The notes: a model not told the origin generated them from the sequence alone. A stretch of 64,000 nucleotides of DNA from Pseudomonas libanensis (GCF_001439685.1 NZ_JYLH01000008.1:186001-250000), one strand, 5' to 3'; counted from the stretch's first letter, positions 21,417 through 31,669 are shown. Numbers and translations are program-made.

Positions 21417-22574
21417 TCAGTTGAACAAGCCGTAGAAGAATAGACGGATGCTATCCCATACGCGGCGCAAGATTCCACCTTCGTCGACCGCGTCCAGTGC
21501 GATCAGGTCGGCGCTGTGCACCACCTTGTCTTCCAGCTTGACTTCGACTTTACCGATCACGTCACCCTTGGCGATTGGCGCAACCAATTGCGGGTTCATG
21601 GTCATGCTGGCAGCAAGCTTTTTCAGCTGGCCCTTAGGCATGGTCAGGGTCAGGTCGTCGGCCAGGCCGGCCTTGACTTGGGAGGTCGCACCTTTCCAGA
21701 CCGGCGCGGTCGCAAGCTCAGCACCCTTCTGGTAGAAGGTCTGGGTTTCGAAGAAGCGGAAGCCGTAGGTCAGCAGTTTCTGCGTCTCGGCCGCACGGGC
21801 CTGCTCGCTGTTGGTGCCGAATACCACGGCGATCAGGCGCTGGCCATCCCGTACGGCGGACGACACCATGCAGTAGCCGGCTTCGTCGGTATGGCCGGTT
21901 TTCAGGCCGTCGACGGTCTTGTCGCGCCACAGCAACAGGTTGCGGTTAGGCTGCTTGATGTTGTTCCAGAAGAATTCCTTCTGGGAGTAGATCGCGTAGT
22001 GCACCGGGTCAACGCGGATGATGGCGCGCGCCAGGATCGCCATGTCGTGAGCCGACGAATAGTGCTCTGGGTTCGGCAGGCCGGTCGGGTTCATGAAGTG
22101 GCTGTTGGTCATGCCCAGGTCGCCGGCTGTCTTGTTCATCATGTCGGCAAAGGCGTCTTCGCTGCCGGCGATGTGCTCGGCCAGGGCGACGCTGGCGTCG
22201 TTACCGGACTGGATGATGATGCCGTGCAGCAGGTCACTCACGGTGACTTGCGAACCCACCTTGATGAACATCCGCGAACCGCCGGTACGCCAGGCGTTTT
22301 CGCTGACGGTAACCGGGTCGTTTTCGCCGATCTGGCCGCGACGGATTTCAAGGGTCGCGATGTAGGCGGTCATCAGCTTGGTCAGGCTGGCAGGCGGCAG
22401 GCGCACGTCACCGCCGTTTTCGACCAGCACGTTGCCACTGGCGGCGTCCATGAGGACCCAGGACTTGGCGGCCAGTTGCGGGGAGGCCGGCACCATTTCA
22501 ACCGCCCAGGCGGCCGGGGTGATGATCAGCGAGATAAGCAGGCACGTGCGTTTGGCTAAGGTGGTGATGTTCAT
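21417..22574 (-). CDS. dacC: D-alanyl-D-alanine carboxypeptidase (PBP5/6 type)
   Basis: 385 residues. A low-molecular-weight PBP that trims pentapeptides in the periplasm. Signal peptide to AWAVEM (about residue 25). Active-site motifs are SLTK (in LPPASLTKLMTAY), SGN (IIIQSGNDASVALAEH) and KTG (VDGLKTGHTDEAGYC). The C-terminal beta domain ends in an amphipathic helix (RRVWDSIRLFFYGLF) for membrane attachment. P. aeruginosa names this locus dacC (PA3999). Confidence 0.95.
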   Translation of the reverse strand: MNITTLAKRTCLLISLIITPAAWAVEMVPASPQLAAKSWVLMDAASGNVLVENGGDVRLPPASLTKLMTAYIATLEIRRGQIGENDPVTVSENAWRTGGSRMFIKVGSQVTVSDLLHGIIIQSGNDASVALAEHIAGSEDAFADMMNKTAGDLGMTNSHFMNPTGLPNPEHYSSAHDMAILARAIIRVDPVHYAIYSQKEFFWNNIKQPNRNLLLWRDKTVDGLKTGHTDEAGYCMVSSAVRDGQRLIAVVFGTNSEQARAAETQKLLTYGFRFFETQTFYQKGAELATAPVWKGATSQVKAGLADDLTLTMPKGQLKKLAASMTMNPQLVAPIAKGDVIGKVEVKLEDKVVHSADLIALDAVDEGGILRRVWDSIRLFFYGLFN

Positions 22575-22710
22575 CCGTCTCTCGAAATTGCTTATGGAAA
22601 CTTGCCCTCGCGGGCAAAACTATTCAGACAGCCCGCTTCCAGGCTGTCACGTATTCGGTTGCCCGCTCACCCCTTGCCCCTGGGTTTTTATTGTTCACGA
22701 GCCAACAACC

Positions 22711-22740
22711 TGGGCTCGAGCGCGCATGCGCGCCTGAGCC
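22711..22740 (-). terminator. Hairpin between rlpA and dacC
   Basis: GGCTC and GAGCC flank a perfect GCGCGCATGCGCGC palindrome, 16 bp after the rlpA stop. A second small hairpin (TTGCCC TCGC GGGCAA, 22602-22617) lies nearer dacC. There is no U tract, so a terminator or processing site are both possible. Confidence 0.4.
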
Positions 22741-22756
22741 ATCAATCCATTACTGC

Positions 22757-23761
22757 TTATTCTGCGGTGACCACGCTGGGTTGCCCCAGGTTAGCCAGGC
22801 GGACGCTGTTCTGCACTTGGGCTACCTCGCTCGGCGAGCCGATCGGGCCCATGCGTACACGGTGCAAGGTTTGCTGGTTACGCACGATGGAGCTGATGAA
22901 GACTGGCGCGCTGACCATGCCGCTGAGCTTGGACCTTAACAGTTCTGCCGCATCCGGGTTGGCGAAAGCGCCGACCTGCAGGTACTGCCCGCCCACGGTA
23001 GAAGCGCCCGGCGCTGCATGGGGTACCACCACGGTATCCGGGGCATGCTGCGCTGGCGGCGGCGTCCACTGCTCGATCTTGCCGGTCGATGCCGTCACTT
23101 GCGGTTGCGGGGTCTGCGGTTCGTTGAGCATCAACGGCGCCGGTTTGCCGCGCTGGGCCCAGTATTGGGCCGGGTCGATACCTTCGACTTTAACCCGTGC
23201 GGTGCCGGTTTCGGCATAACCGAGTTTCTTGGCCGCAGCGTAGGACAAGTCGATGATCCGGTCCGAATAGAACGGCCCACGGTCATTGACGCGCAGGATC
23301 ACCGTGCGGTTGTTGTCCAGGTTGGTCACGCGCACATAGCTGGGCAGCGGCAGGGTCTTGTGGGCCGCGCTCATGCCATACAGGTCATACACTTCGCCAT
23401 TGGCGGTGTTCTGGCCATGGAACTTGGTGCCGTACCAGGACGCGGTGCCCGATTGCACGTAGGTCTTGGATTCCTGCAGCGGGAAGTAATTCTTGCCCAG
23501 CACGGTATAGGGGTTGGCCTTGTAGGGACCGGTGTGCAGGGTCGGCGTGGCATCCGGGATCTTCGACACGTCCACATCCCACCACGGCGCGCCGTCTTTG
23601 TGTGCGCGGTTGATGTCCAGGCCCGGCTGGGCGCGGACCACCGCACCGCCGGCCTTCTTGGCAGGCGCACGGTTAGGGCTGGTGGAGCAACTGGCGACCA
23701 GCAAGCACAACGCGGTGAACGCCACCAGCTTGAGCGGTTTTTTGAACGGCGATACCCGCAT
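22757..23761 (-). CDS. rlpA: Septal-ring lytic transglycosylase / lipoprotein RlpA
   Basis: 334 residues. A lipoprotein signal (TALCLLVASCSTSPNRA) gives an outer-membrane anchor. The double-psi barrel runs from about 95 to 190 (GTASWYGTKFHGQNTANGE, LRVNDRGPFYSDRIIDLSY), and a C-terminal SPOR domain (about 255-330, QYLQVGAFANPDAAELLRS) binds denuded glycan at septa. In P. aeruginosa RlpA is a lytic transglycosylase for naked strands. Its ATG overlaps the stop of the upstream transglycosylase by one base (TAATG). Confidence 0.95.
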   Translation of the reverse strand: MRVSPFKKPLKLVAFTALCLLVASCSTSPNRAPAKKAGGAVVRAQPGLDINRAHKDGAPWWDVDVSKIPDATPTLHTGPYKANPYTVLGKNYFPLQESKTYVQSGTASWYGTKFHGQNTANGEVYDLYGMSAAHKTLPLPSYVRVTNLDNNRTVILRVNDRGPFYSDRIIDLSYAAAKKLGYAETGTARVKVEGIDPAQYWAQRGKPAPLMLNEPQTPQPQVTASTGKIEQWTPPPAQHAPDTVVVPHAAPGASTVGGQYLQVGAFANPDAAELLRSKLSGMVSAPVFISSIVRNQQTLHRVRMGPIGSPSEVAQVQNSVRLANLGQPSVVTAE

Positions 23762-24777
23762 TACTTGTTGCCCCGTGCTTTGACCAGCTCGTCTGACAGC
23801 TGATGTACGGCCATGGCGTACATCACACTGCGGTTATAACGCGTGATTGCGTAGAAATTCTTCAGGCCCATCCAGTATTCCGGGCCGTTTGCGCCTTCCA
23901 GGCGGAATGCCGTCACCGGCATGTCATCGCGTGGCGCATTCTGACTCGACCAGCCCAGCGCTCGCAACTCCCCGACGGTCTTGACCGGCTCGATACCCTG
24001 GGTCAGGCCCTCATCGGCGCGCTCACCGCTGACATCGGCGCGAATCACCACCGGCTCACCGGCTACCCAGCCGTGGCGCTTGAAGTAGCTGGCTACGCTG
24101 CCAATGGCATCGTCGGGGTTGCTCCAGATGTTGATATGCCCGTCACCATCGAAATCCACCGCATAGGCGCGAAAGCTGCTCGGCATGAACTGCGGCAAGC
24201 CCATCGCACCAGCGTAGGAGCCCTTGAGGGTCAGCGGGTCGACCTGCTCTTCGCGGGCCAGCAACAGGAATTCACGCAGTTCTTTGCGGAAGAACTCGGC
24301 GCGGGGCGGGTAATCGAAGCCCAGGGTCGACAGGGCGTCGATCACCCGGTAACTGCCGGTATTGCGCCCGTAGAAGGTTTCAATGCCGATGATCGAGACG
24401 ATGACCTGGGCCGGTACGCCGTATTCCTGCTCGGCGCGGGCCAGCACCGCCTCGTGCTGGCGCCAGAAGTCGACGCCACGGGCTACGCGGGCGTCGGTGA
24501 GGAACATCGGGCGATATTCCTTCCACTGCTTCACACGTTCGGCGGGACGGGAGATGGCGTCGAGAATCGCCTGTTTCTTCTGGGCTTCGCGGAACACGCC
24601 CATCAGTTGCTCACCGGCAAAACCGTAGTCGCGGGTCAACTCACCGACAAATTCGGCGACCTGGGGTGAACCATCGTAGTCACCGGCCTGCGCCTCTTGC
24701 GTTGCGCCCAGGAGCCCAATCAGGCCCACACAGGTCGCATGCCGAGTCGCCCAGCCGCGCATTACTTGCATTGACAT
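23761..24777 (-). CDS. sltB1: MltB-type lytic murein transglycosylase (SltB1-like)
   Basis: 338 residues. A signal peptide (LIGLLGATQEAQAGD) leads to a GH103 catalytic domain with the catalytic Glu in IVSIIGIETFYGRNTG, followed by LKGSYAGAMGLPQFMPSSF and AVDFDGDGHINIW. There is no C-terminal PG-binding domain, unlike the paralogue at 16.9 kb. The start at 24777 follows AAGGTGAAG, which fits a ribosome-binding site; an ATG at 24807 inside rodA is the alternative. It sits in rodA-sltB-rlpA-dacC, the cell-shape gene group. Confidence 0.93.
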   Translation of the reverse strand: MSMQVMRGWATRHATCVGLIGLLGATQEAQAGDYDGSPQVAEFVGELTRDYGFAGEQLMGVFREAQKKQAILDAISRPAERVKQWKEYRPMFLTDARVARGVDFWRQHEAVLARAEQEYGVPAQVIVSIIGIETFYGRNTGSYRVIDALSTLGFDYPPRAEFFRKELREFLLLAREEQVDPLTLKGSYAGAMGLPQFMPSSFRAYAVDFDGDGHINIWSNPDDAIGSVASYFKRHGWVAGEPVVIRADVSGERADEGLTQGIEPVKTVGELRALGWSSQNAPRDDMPVTAFRLEGANGPEYWMGLKNFYAITRYNRSVMYAMAVHQLSDELVKARGNK

Positions 24778-24788
24778 CTTCACCTTAT

Positions 24789-25892
24789 TCAAACCTGTGC
24801 GATCCATTTGCGATGCGTATGAATCGACATCAAAACCCCAAACGCTGACATCAATGTCACCAGCGAAGTTCCGCCGTAGCTAATGAATGGCAACGGCACC
24901 CCAACCACCGGCAGCAGGCCACTGACCATACCGATGTTGACGAAAACGTAAACAAAAAAAGTCATGGTCAGGCTACCGGCAAGCAATTTGCCGAACAGCG
25001 TCTGTGCCTGGGCAGTGATCACCAGGCCACGACCAATCAACAGCAGATAGATCAGCAACAATGCGCAAATGCCCACCAGGCCGAACTCTTCGCCCATCAC
25101 CGCAATGATGAAGTCGGTGTGGCTCTCGGGCAAGAAGTCCAGGTGGGACTGGGTGCCCAGTAACCAGCCCTTACCAAATACTCCGCCGGAACCGATGGCC
25201 GCCTTGGACTGGATGATGTTCCAGCCGGTGCCCAACGGGTCGCTCTCCGGGTCAAGGAAAGTCAGGATCCGTTGTTTCTGGTAGTCGTGCATAAAGAAGA
25301 ACCACATGGCCACGGCCACGGGGATGGCCGCAGCCAGCACGCTGAGAATCCAGCGCCAGCGCAAGCCGCCCATAAACAGCACGAATGCGCCGCCGGCGAG
25401 AATCAGCAACGAGGTGCCGAGGTCCGGCTGGCGCACGATAAGAATGAAAGGCACGCCGATCAGGATCAGGCTGATACCCACATGCTTGAGCTGTGGCGGC
25501 AAGGTGCGCTTGGACAGGTACCAGGCAATGGTGGCCGGCATCAGGATCTTCATGAATTCCGACGGCTGGAAGCGGATCACCCCCGGAATGTTGATCCAGC
25601 GCGTGGCGCCCATGGCGTTGTGGCCCATGACATCCACCACCACCAGCAGCAGCACGCCGGCGACATAACCCAGGGGCACCCAGCGTGCCATGAAGCGCGG
25701 CTCCAGCTGGGCGATCACCACCATCGACAACAGGCCCAGGCCGAACGAGGACGCTTGCTTGATCAGCAGGTCCCAGTTCTTGCCGCTGGCCGAATACAAC
25801 ACGAACAGGCTACCGGCCGCCAGGGTCAGCAGCAGGATCAGCAACGGCCCATCAATGTGCATGCGTTGCAGCAACGTCGCACGGCGACGCAT
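24789..25892 (-). CDS. rodA: Rod-shape SEDS glycosyltransferase RodA
   Basis: 367 residues with about ten membrane helices. A SEDS-family peptidoglycan polymerase that works with PBP2 in elongation. Family signatures are LLVVVDVMGHNAMGATRWI, RFQPSEFMKI (the SEDS FQPSE motif), FLPESHTDFIIAVMGEE and the C-terminal GVPLPFISYGGTSLV. Start ATG 25892 (MRRRATLLQRMHIDGP) with GAGG upstream. A GTG at 25934 overlapping the mrdA stop would add 14 residues (KSNFDRILSSED) and cannot be excluded. Confidence 0.93.
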   Translation of the reverse strand: MRRRATLLQRMHIDGPLLILLLTLAAGSLFVLYSASGKNWDLLIKQASSFGLGLLSMVVIAQLEPRFMARWVPLGYVAGVLLLVVVDVMGHNAMGATRWINIPGVIRFQPSEFMKILMPATIAWYLSKRTLPPQLKHVGISLILIGVPFILIVRQPDLGTSLLILAGGAFVLFMGGLRWRWILSVLAAAIPVAVAMWFFFMHDYQKQRILTFLDPESDPLGTGWNIIQSKAAIGSGGVFGKGWLLGTQSHLDFLPESHTDFIIAVMGEEFGLVGICALLLIYLLLIGRGLVITAQAQTLFGKLLAGSLTMTFFVYVFVNIGMVSGLLPVVGVPLPFISYGGTSLVTLMSAFGVLMSIHTHRKWIAQV

Positions 25893-25923
25893 CACGTCCT
25901 CGCTGGAGAGGATGCGGTCAAAA

Positions 25924-27822
25924 TTACTCTTCACGGGCCGTAACCTCGGGGCTTGAAGGGGGGCCGCCATATTCGGGCTTGAGCTTGCCATCGTCAGCCA
26001 GCAGCCAGGCGTCCATAATCTGGCGCACCACAGGCGCGGCGACGCCGGAGCCGGACTCACCGTTCTCGACCATCACCGCCACCACGATCTTCGGGTCTTC
26101 GGCCGGGGCAAAGCCGACAAACAAGGCGTGGTCGCGGTGGCGCTCCTGAACCTTGGAGCGGTCATATTTCTCGCCCTGCTTGATCGCGACCACCTGGGCC
26201 GTACCACTTTTGCCGGCAATGCGGTATTGCGCGCCGGCCGCCGCCTTGCGTGCGGTGCCACGGGCGCCGTGCATCACTTGCTGCATGCCATGGTTAACCT
26301 TGGCCCAGTCGGACGGGTCGCGCAGCACAATGTCGGGAATCGGGTTTTCATCCACTGGCTTTTCGCCTTCGATGGTCTTGGCCAGGTGCGGACGGTTCCA
26401 GATGCCCTTGTTCGCCACCAGTGCCGTGGCCTGGGCCAGTTGCAGCGGCGTGGCCTGCATATAGCCCTGGCCGATCCCGAGGATCAGGGTTTCACCCGGG
26501 AACCATGCCTGGCGGCGGGTCGCACGCTTCCACTCACGCGACGGCATCAGGCCGGGAGATTCTTCGAACATGTCCAGGGAGACTTTCTGACCGAGGCCGA
26601 ACTTGCCCATGTAGGCAGACAGGCGATCAATCCCCAGCTTATGGGCCAGGTCGTAGAAGTAGGTGTCGTTGGAGCGCATGATCGCGGTGTCCAGGTCGAC
26701 ATAGCCGTCACCGGAGCGGTTCCAGTTGCGGTATTTATGGTCGTAATTGGGCAGCATGTAGTAGCCGGGGTCATAGACGCGGCTGGAGGCCGTGACCACG
26801 CCGGAGTCCAGGCCGGCAATGGCTACCGCGGGCTTGATGGTCGAACCCGGCGGATACAGGCCGCGCAGCACCCGGTTGAACAGCGGCCGGTCGATGGAAT
26901 CGCGCAGCTCGGCATAGGCCTTGAAACTGATCCCGGTGACGAACAGGTTAGGGTCGAAACTCGGCTGGCTGACCATCGCCAGCACTTCGCCGGTCTTCGG
27001 GTCCAGGGCCACGACCGCACCACGCCGGCCACCCAGGGCCATCTCGGCCGCTTCCTGCAGCTTGATGTCCAGGCTCAGCACGATGTCCTTGCCCGGGATC
27101 GGGTCGGTACGCTTGAGCACGCGCAATACACGGCCGCGGGCATTGGTCTCGACTTCTTCGTAACCCACCTGGCCGTGCAATTCTGGCTCGTAAAAACGCT
27201 CGATGCCGGTCTTGCCGATATGATGAGTGCCGCTGTAATTGACCGGATCGAGGGTTTTCAGCTCTTTCTCGTTGATCCGCCCCATGTAGCCGACCGAGTG
27301 GGCAAAGTGCGCCCCTTGCGGATAGTGGCGCACCAACTGCGCCACCACTTCCACACCTGGCAGGCGGAACTGGTTCACCGCAATGCGGGCGATCTGCTCT
27401 TCGGTCAGCTCGAACAGGATCGGCACCGGCTCGAACGGCCGGCGCCCCTGCTTCATGCGTTTCTCGAAGATCACCCGGTCTTCCGGCGTCAGTTGCAGTA
27501 CCTCGACGATCACATCGAGCACCTGCTGCCAGTCGCCGGAACGCTCGCGGGTCATGCTCAGGCTGAAGCTGGGGCGGTTATCCGCGACCACCACGCCATT
27601 GCGGTCGAAGATCAGCCCCCGGGTCGGTGGAATCGGCTGCACATGCACCCGGTTGTTTTCCGACAGCGTGGAGTGATAGTCGTACTGGACCACTTGGAGG
27701 AAATACAGCCGCGCAATCAGCACGCCCATCAACGCCACCACGAGGATGGCACCGAACACGACCCGCGCGCGTACCAGACGTGCGTCTTTCTCGTGGTCCT
27801 TGATGCGGATCGGCTGGGTCAT
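25924..27822 (-). CDS. mrdA: Penicillin-binding protein 2
   Basis: 632 residues. A class B PBP, the transpeptidase of the elongasome. An N-terminal membrane helix (VVFGAILVVALMGVLIARLYFL) is followed by the dimerisation domain and the transpeptidase domain. Motifs: SxxK in YPPGSTIKPAVAIAG, SxN in MRSNDTYFYDLAHKLG, KSGT in YRIAGKSGTAQVV. It is cotranscribed with rodA, whose start lies at its stop codon. Likely the target of mecillinam-type beta-lactams. Confidence 0.96.
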   Translation of the reverse strand: MTQPIRIKDHEKDARLVRARVVFGAILVVALMGVLIARLYFLQVVQYDYHSTLSENNRVHVQPIPPTRGLIFDRNGVVVADNRPSFSLSMTRERSGDWQQVLDVIVEVLQLTPEDRVIFEKRMKQGRRPFEPVPILFELTEEQIARIAVNQFRLPGVEVVAQLVRHYPQGAHFAHSVGYMGRINEKELKTLDPVNYSGTHHIGKTGIERFYEPELHGQVGYEEVETNARGRVLRVLKRTDPIPGKDIVLSLDIKLQEAAEMALGGRRGAVVALDPKTGEVLAMVSQPSFDPNLFVTGISFKAYAELRDSIDRPLFNRVLRGLYPPGSTIKPAVAIAGLDSGVVTASSRVYDPGYYMLPNYDHKYRNWNRSGDGYVDLDTAIMRSNDTYFYDLAHKLGIDRLSAYMGKFGLGQKVSLDMFEESPGLMPSREWKRATRRQAWFPGETLILGIGQGYMQATPLQLAQATALVANKGIWNRPHLAKTIEGEKPVDENPIPDIVLRDPSDWAKVNHGMQQVMHGARGTARKAAAGAQYRIAGKSGTAQVVAIKQGEKYDRSKVQERHRDHALFVGFAPAEDPKIVVAVMVENGESGSGVAAPVVRQIMDAWLLADDGKLKPEYGGPPSSPEVTAREE

Positions 27823-27837
27823 CGGGGGCGGCGCAGA

Positions 27838-28305
27838 CTATTTGTGGTAAGGGTGCCCGGACAGGACTGTCCAGGCGCGATACAGCTGTTCACCGATCAG
27901 GATCCTTACCAACGGGTGCGGCAATGTCAGGGCCGACAGCGACCAACGCTGATCAGCGCGTGCGCAGACTTCCGGCGCCAGCCCTTCCGGGCCACCCACC
28001 ATGAAATTGACCGTGCGCGAATCCAGGCGCCAGCGGTCCAATTCCACCGCCAACTGCTCGGTACTCCAAGGCTTGCCGTGCACCTCGAGGGTGACGATGC
28101 GCTCGTTGGGGCCAACCTTGGCCAGCATGGCTTCGCCTTCCTGACGGATAAAGCGCGCCACGTCGGCGTTCTTGCCCCGGGTATTGAGCGGTATTTCCAC
28201 CAGCTCAAGCGACAGCTCGGCGGGCAGACGCTTGGCATACTCGTGCCAGCCTTCTTCCACCCACTTGGGCATGCGTGAACCGACAGCGATCAGACGCAGG
28301 CGCAC
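27838..28305 (-). CDS. rlmH: 23S rRNA pseudouridine-1915 N3-methyltransferase
   Basis: 155 residues, the standard length. A SPOUT-class SAM methyltransferase modifying pseudouridine 1915 in helix 69. The start [20 protein letters not shown] and the knot region [20 protein letters not shown] are diagnostic, as is the C-terminal [28 protein letters not shown] end (in parts: [12 protein letters not shown]). It lies between rsfS and mrdA on the same strand. Confidence 0.97.
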
Positions 28306-28314
28306 AGCCGTTCC

Positions 28315-28809
28315 TTATTCCTGGTCTTTGTTGAGCTTGTCGAAGTGCGCGTGGCCCACTTCCGGGCTGTGGTGCTTGCCATCGGCGGCACGGCTCTGCT
28401 CAGCGCCTTTCCACAGACGTTCCAGATCGTAGAACTGGCGGGCGTTGGAGGTCATCATGTGAACGATCACGTCGTCCATGTCCAGCAGCACCCAGTCGCT
28501 GTCGCCCTTGCCTTCTTCACCCAGTGGCTTGACGCCCTGGGCTTTGACGGCTTCGCGAACCTTGTCCAGCATCGCGCCGATCTGGCGGTTGGACGTACCG
28601 GTGGCGATGATCATGAAGTCGGTGATGCTTTGCTTGTCGCGTACGTCGAGCACCTGGATGTCCTGGGCTTTAACGTCTTCCAGGGCGGCCACGGCGACTT
28701 TCACCAGCTCTTCGCCAGCCAGTTCCGGGCCAACATGGGCTTCAACCGGCAGCGGCGCGCTTTTGAAGGTGCCTTTGCGCTTAACTTTGCTTACGTCTTT
28801 GTTCGTCAT
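28315..28809 (-). CDS. rsfS: Ribosomal silencing factor RsfS
   Basis: 164 residues. RsfS binds L14 of the 50S subunit and blocks subunit joining in slow growth. The conserved core is DIQVLDVRDKQSITDFMII with ATGTSNRQIGAMLDKV, then WVLLDMDDVIVHMMTSNAR and FYDLERLW. It has a basic N-terminal tail (about residues 1-25) and a C-terminal tail beyond the core. It lies 66 bp downstream of nadD, the usual pairing. Confidence 0.95.
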   Translation of the reverse strand: MTNKDVSKVKRKGTFKSAPLPVEAHVGPELAGEELVKVAVAALEDVKAQDIQVLDVRDKQSITDFMIIATGTSNRQIGAMLDKVREAVKAQGVKPLGEEGKGDSDWVLLDMDDVIVHMMTSNARQFYDLERLWKGAEQSRAADGKHHSPEVGHAHFDKLNKDQE

Positions 28810-28875
28810 ATAAAACTCGTTTTGCTCGTATGTTCGGGCGCTTGCTGCACAACACGTGCGTTCAAGCGCGCCTTT

Positions 28876-29520
28876 TCAGTTCGACGCACGGTAAAGCCCG
28901 TGCGCATCGATGTAGGCCAGGACCGCGTCAGGCACCAGGAAACGTACCGACTTCCCGCTGGCCAGCAGTTGACGGATCTGGGTGGCGGACACCGCAAGCG
29001 GGGTCTGCCAGACGAATGCAATATTCCCGTTCGGCCCGGTCAGGGCCAAGGGGTCACTTACCGACCGCGCGGCCAGCAGGTTGCGCAAGGCATCCGGCGG
29101 TTCGCTGTCGGCATCCGGGCGTTGCAAAACCAGGATGTGGCAATGCTGGAGGAGTTCCTCCCAGCGGTGCCAAGAGGGCAGGCCGCAAAATGCGTCCCAG
29201 CCCAAAAGCAGAAATAACTGGTCATCCGCGGCCAACTCGGCGCGCATCAATTCCAGGGTGTCGACAGTGTAGGACGGTTTATCGCGCTTGAGTTCGCGAT
29301 CGTCCACCACCAGCGGCGCTATGCCCTCTACCGCAAGGCGCACCATTTCCAGGCGCTGTTGCGCCGACACTTGCGGCGTATCACGATGCGGCGGCCGGAA
29401 ATTGGGCAACAGCCGCACCTCGTCCAGCCCAAGGGCATCCGCGACTTCCAGGGCACTGCGCAGGTGGCCGATGTGCACGGGGTCGAAAGTACCACCGAGC
29501 AGCCCGATGCGTTTAGCCAT
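28876..29520 (-). CDS. nadD: Nicotinate-nucleotide adenylyltransferase
   Basis: 214 residues. It adenylates nicotinate mononucleotide in NAD synthesis. The nucleotidyltransferase signature [18 protein letters not shown] is at the N-terminus, [20 protein letters not shown] is mid-protein, and the SxTxIR motif reads [10 protein letters not shown]. The ATG at 29520 overlaps the proA stop by one base (TGATG); a TTG directly before it is an unlikely alternative start. Confidence 0.96.
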   Translation of the reverse strand: MAKRIGLLGGTFDPVHIGHLRSALEVADALGLDEVRLLPNFRPPHRDTPQVSAQQRLEMVRLAVEGIAPLVVDDRELKRDKPSYTVDTLELMRAELAADDQLFLLLGWDAFCGLPSWHRWEELLQHCHILVLQRPDADSEPPDALRNLLAARSVSDPLALTGPNGNIAFVWQTPLAVSATQIRQLLASGKSVRFLVPDAVLAYIDAHGLYRASN

Positions 29521-30785
29521 CAAGTGCGCACGTGACCGTCACCGAACACCACGTACTTCTCGCTGGTCAAGCCTTCGAGGCCAACCGGGCCGCGCGCGTG
29601 GAGCTTGTCGGTGGAGATACCGATCTCCGCCCCCAGGCCGTACTCGAAACCGTCGGCAAACCGCGTCGAGGCGTTGACCATCACCGAAGCGGAATCCACT
29701 TCGTTGAGGAAACGCCGGGCATCGCTGAAATGCTCGGACACAATCGCATCGGTGTGCTTGGAGCCGTACTTGTTGATGTGTTCGATGGCCTGGTCCAGGT
29801 CATCGACGATACGGATCGACAGGATCGGCGCCGTGTACTCGGTGTACCAGTCCTGCTCGCTCGCCTCGATCACGTCCGCGCCGAGCAACGCCCGGGTACG
29901 CTCGCAACCGCGCAGCTCCACGCCCTTGTCGCGGTAAATGGCGGCCAGCGGCGGCAGCACGCGCTCGGCAATGCCGGTGTGCACCAGCAAGGTTTCCATG
30001 GTGTTGCACGGGGCGTAGCGGTGGGTCTTGGCGTTGTCGGCGATGCGGATCGCCTTGTCGAGGTCGGCGGCGATGTCGATATAGACGTGGCACACACCGT
30101 CCAGGTGCTTGATCACCGGCACCTTGGCATCGCGGCTGACGCGCTCGATCAGGCTCTTGCCACCCCGGGGAACGATCACGTCGACGAATTCCGGCATGGT
30201 GATCAGCGCGCCAACGGCGGCGCGGTCGGTGGTTTCCACCACTTGCACCACTTCGGCCGGCAATTCGGCCACGGCCAGGCCTTGCTGGATGCAGGCGGCG
30301 ATGGCGCGGTTGGAATTGATCGCCTCGGAACCGCCACGCAGGATGGTAGCGTTGCCGGACTTGAGGCACAGGCTCGCGGCGTCGATGGTCACGTTCGGAC
30401 GCGACTCATAGATGATGCCGATCACGCCCAGGGGCACGCGCATCTTGCCGACCTGGATACCGGATGGCAGGTAGCGCATGTCGCGGATTTCACCGATGGG
30501 GTCAGGCAGCTTGGCCACCTGACGCAGGCCTTCGATCATGTCGTCGATACGTGCCGGGGTCAGCGCCAGGCGATCCAGCAGGGCCGGTTCCAGGCCATTG
30601 GCACGGCCGCTGGCCAGGTCCAGCTCGTTGGCGGCGGTCAACTCGGAGCGCGAGGCATCCAGAGCATCGGCAGCCGCCAGCAGCGCACAGTTCTTCTGCG
30701 CAGTGCTCGCACGGGCGATCAACCGCGAAGCCTGACGGGCAGCGCGACCCAGGCGGGTCATGTAGTCAAGAACGGACTCAGTCAT
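29520..30785 (-). CDS. proA: Gamma-glutamyl phosphate reductase
   Basis: 421 residues. It reduces gamma-glutamyl phosphate to the semialdehyde in proline synthesis. Signatures: [20 protein letters not shown], the nucleotide-binding VPRGGKSLI, catalytic Cys in [15 protein letters not shown], and [20 protein letters not shown] near the C-terminus. It heads the proA-nadD-rsfS-rlmH-mrdA-rodA series on the minus strand. Confidence 0.97.
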   Translation of the reverse strand: MTESVLDYMTRLGRAARQASRLIARASTAQKNCALLAAADALDASRSELTAANELDLASGRANGLEPALLDRLALTPARIDDMIEGLRQVAKLPDPIGEIRDMRYLPSGIQVGKMRVPLGVIGIIYESRPNVTIDAASLCLKSGNATILRGGSEAINSNRAIAACIQQGLAVAELPAEVVQVVETTDRAAVGALITMPEFVDVIVPRGGKSLIERVSRDAKVPVIKHLDGVCHVYIDIAADLDKAIRIADNAKTHRYAPCNTMETLLVHTGIAERVLPPLAAIYRDKGVELRGCERTRALLGADVIEASEQDWYTEYTAPILSIRIVDDLDQAIEHINKYGSKHTDAIVSEHFSDARRFLNEVDSASVMVNASTRFADGFEYGLGAEIGISTDKLHARGPVGLEGLTSEKYVVFGDGHVRT

Positions 30786-30959
30786 GGTCAGGGAGTCTTG
30801 GCAAAGAGGAAAGCGGCAGATTATAGCTGTGACGCAGCACGACTGACAGCGGTGAGGGGCGGATGGTCGAAATGAACTGTAAAAACCTGCGGTTCAGGCG
30901 TAATTAAGCTGGGAGTTGTTATTATTCGGTCACATTTAGCCGTAATAACCCTGAACCCC

Positions 30960-31643
30960 ATGTCCGGTTTTACCCCTCTGCTCCCCGCCAGCGCCCTGCC
31001 CGACGGCTTCTTCGACCGCGATGCGCAACTGCTTGCGCGAGAATTACTCGGCAAAGTCATTCGCCATCGCGTCGGTGATATCTGGCTTTCGGCGCGAATT
31101 ATTGAAACCGAAGCCTATTACGTGGCCGAAAAAGGCAGCCACGCCTCCCTTGGTTACACAGAAAAGCGTAAGGCTTTGTTTCTGGACGGTGGGCATATCT
31201 ATATGTACTACGCCCGTGGCGGCGATTCATTGAACTTCAGCGCCCATGGTCCGGGCAATGCCGTATTGATCAAATCGGCCTACCCATGGGTCGATGAAAT
31301 CTCCGGCCCGGCCAGCCTGGCCCAGATGCTGCTGAACAACCCGAACGCCGATGGCAGCCCTCGCCCGACGCAAAAACTTTGTGCCGGCCAGACCTTGCTG
31401 TGCAAGGCGCTGGGCCTGAAGGTGCCGATGTGGGACGCCAAGCGCTTCGATCAGGAGCTGCTGTATGTCGAGGACGTTGGCCAGGTGCCTGCGCAGATTA
31501 TCCAGACCACGCGGCTGGGCATCCCCAGCGGGCGCGATGAACACCTGATGTACCGCTTCGTCGATGCTGGCTATGCGCCTTATTGCACGCGGAACCCGCT
31601 GCGCCGGGGCCAGGTCGAAGGCCGGGATTATTTTTTGATTTGA
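30960..31643 (+). CDS. 3-methyladenine DNA glycosylase (AAG/MPG family)
   Basis: 227 residues. A base-excision glycosylase for alkylated purines with the AAG fold rather than the helix-hairpin-helix fold. Key segments: ARELLGKVIRHRVGD, the catalytic IIETEAYYVAEKGSHAS, LDGGHIYMYYARGG and NFSAHGPGNAVLIKSAYP. It is divergent from proA, with a 170-bp AT-richer gap that should hold both promoters. Length matches bacterial members. Confidence 0.93.
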   Translation: MSGFTPLLPASALPDGFFDRDAQLLARELLGKVIRHRVGDIWLSARIIETEAYYVAEKGSHASLGYTEKRKALFLDGGHIYMYYARGGDSLNFSAHGPGNAVLIKSAYPWVDEISGPASLAQMLLNNPNADGSPRPTQKLCAGQTLLCKALGLKVPMWDAKRFDQELLYVEDVGQVPAQIIQTTRLGIPSGRDEHLMYRFVDAGYAPYCTRNPLRRGQVEGRDYFLI

Positions 31644-31669
31644 TGATATCCGCAACACAGCGGCTCCAA

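Noticed and set aside
26128..28278. Very long open frame opposite mrdA (716 codons) and similar ones opposite leuS (12643-14460), miaB (5017-6498) and dacC (21516-22559)
   Set aside because: They mirror well-recognised genes in a high-GC genome, have low-complexity His/Gln/Arg/Gly-rich translations and no known domain.
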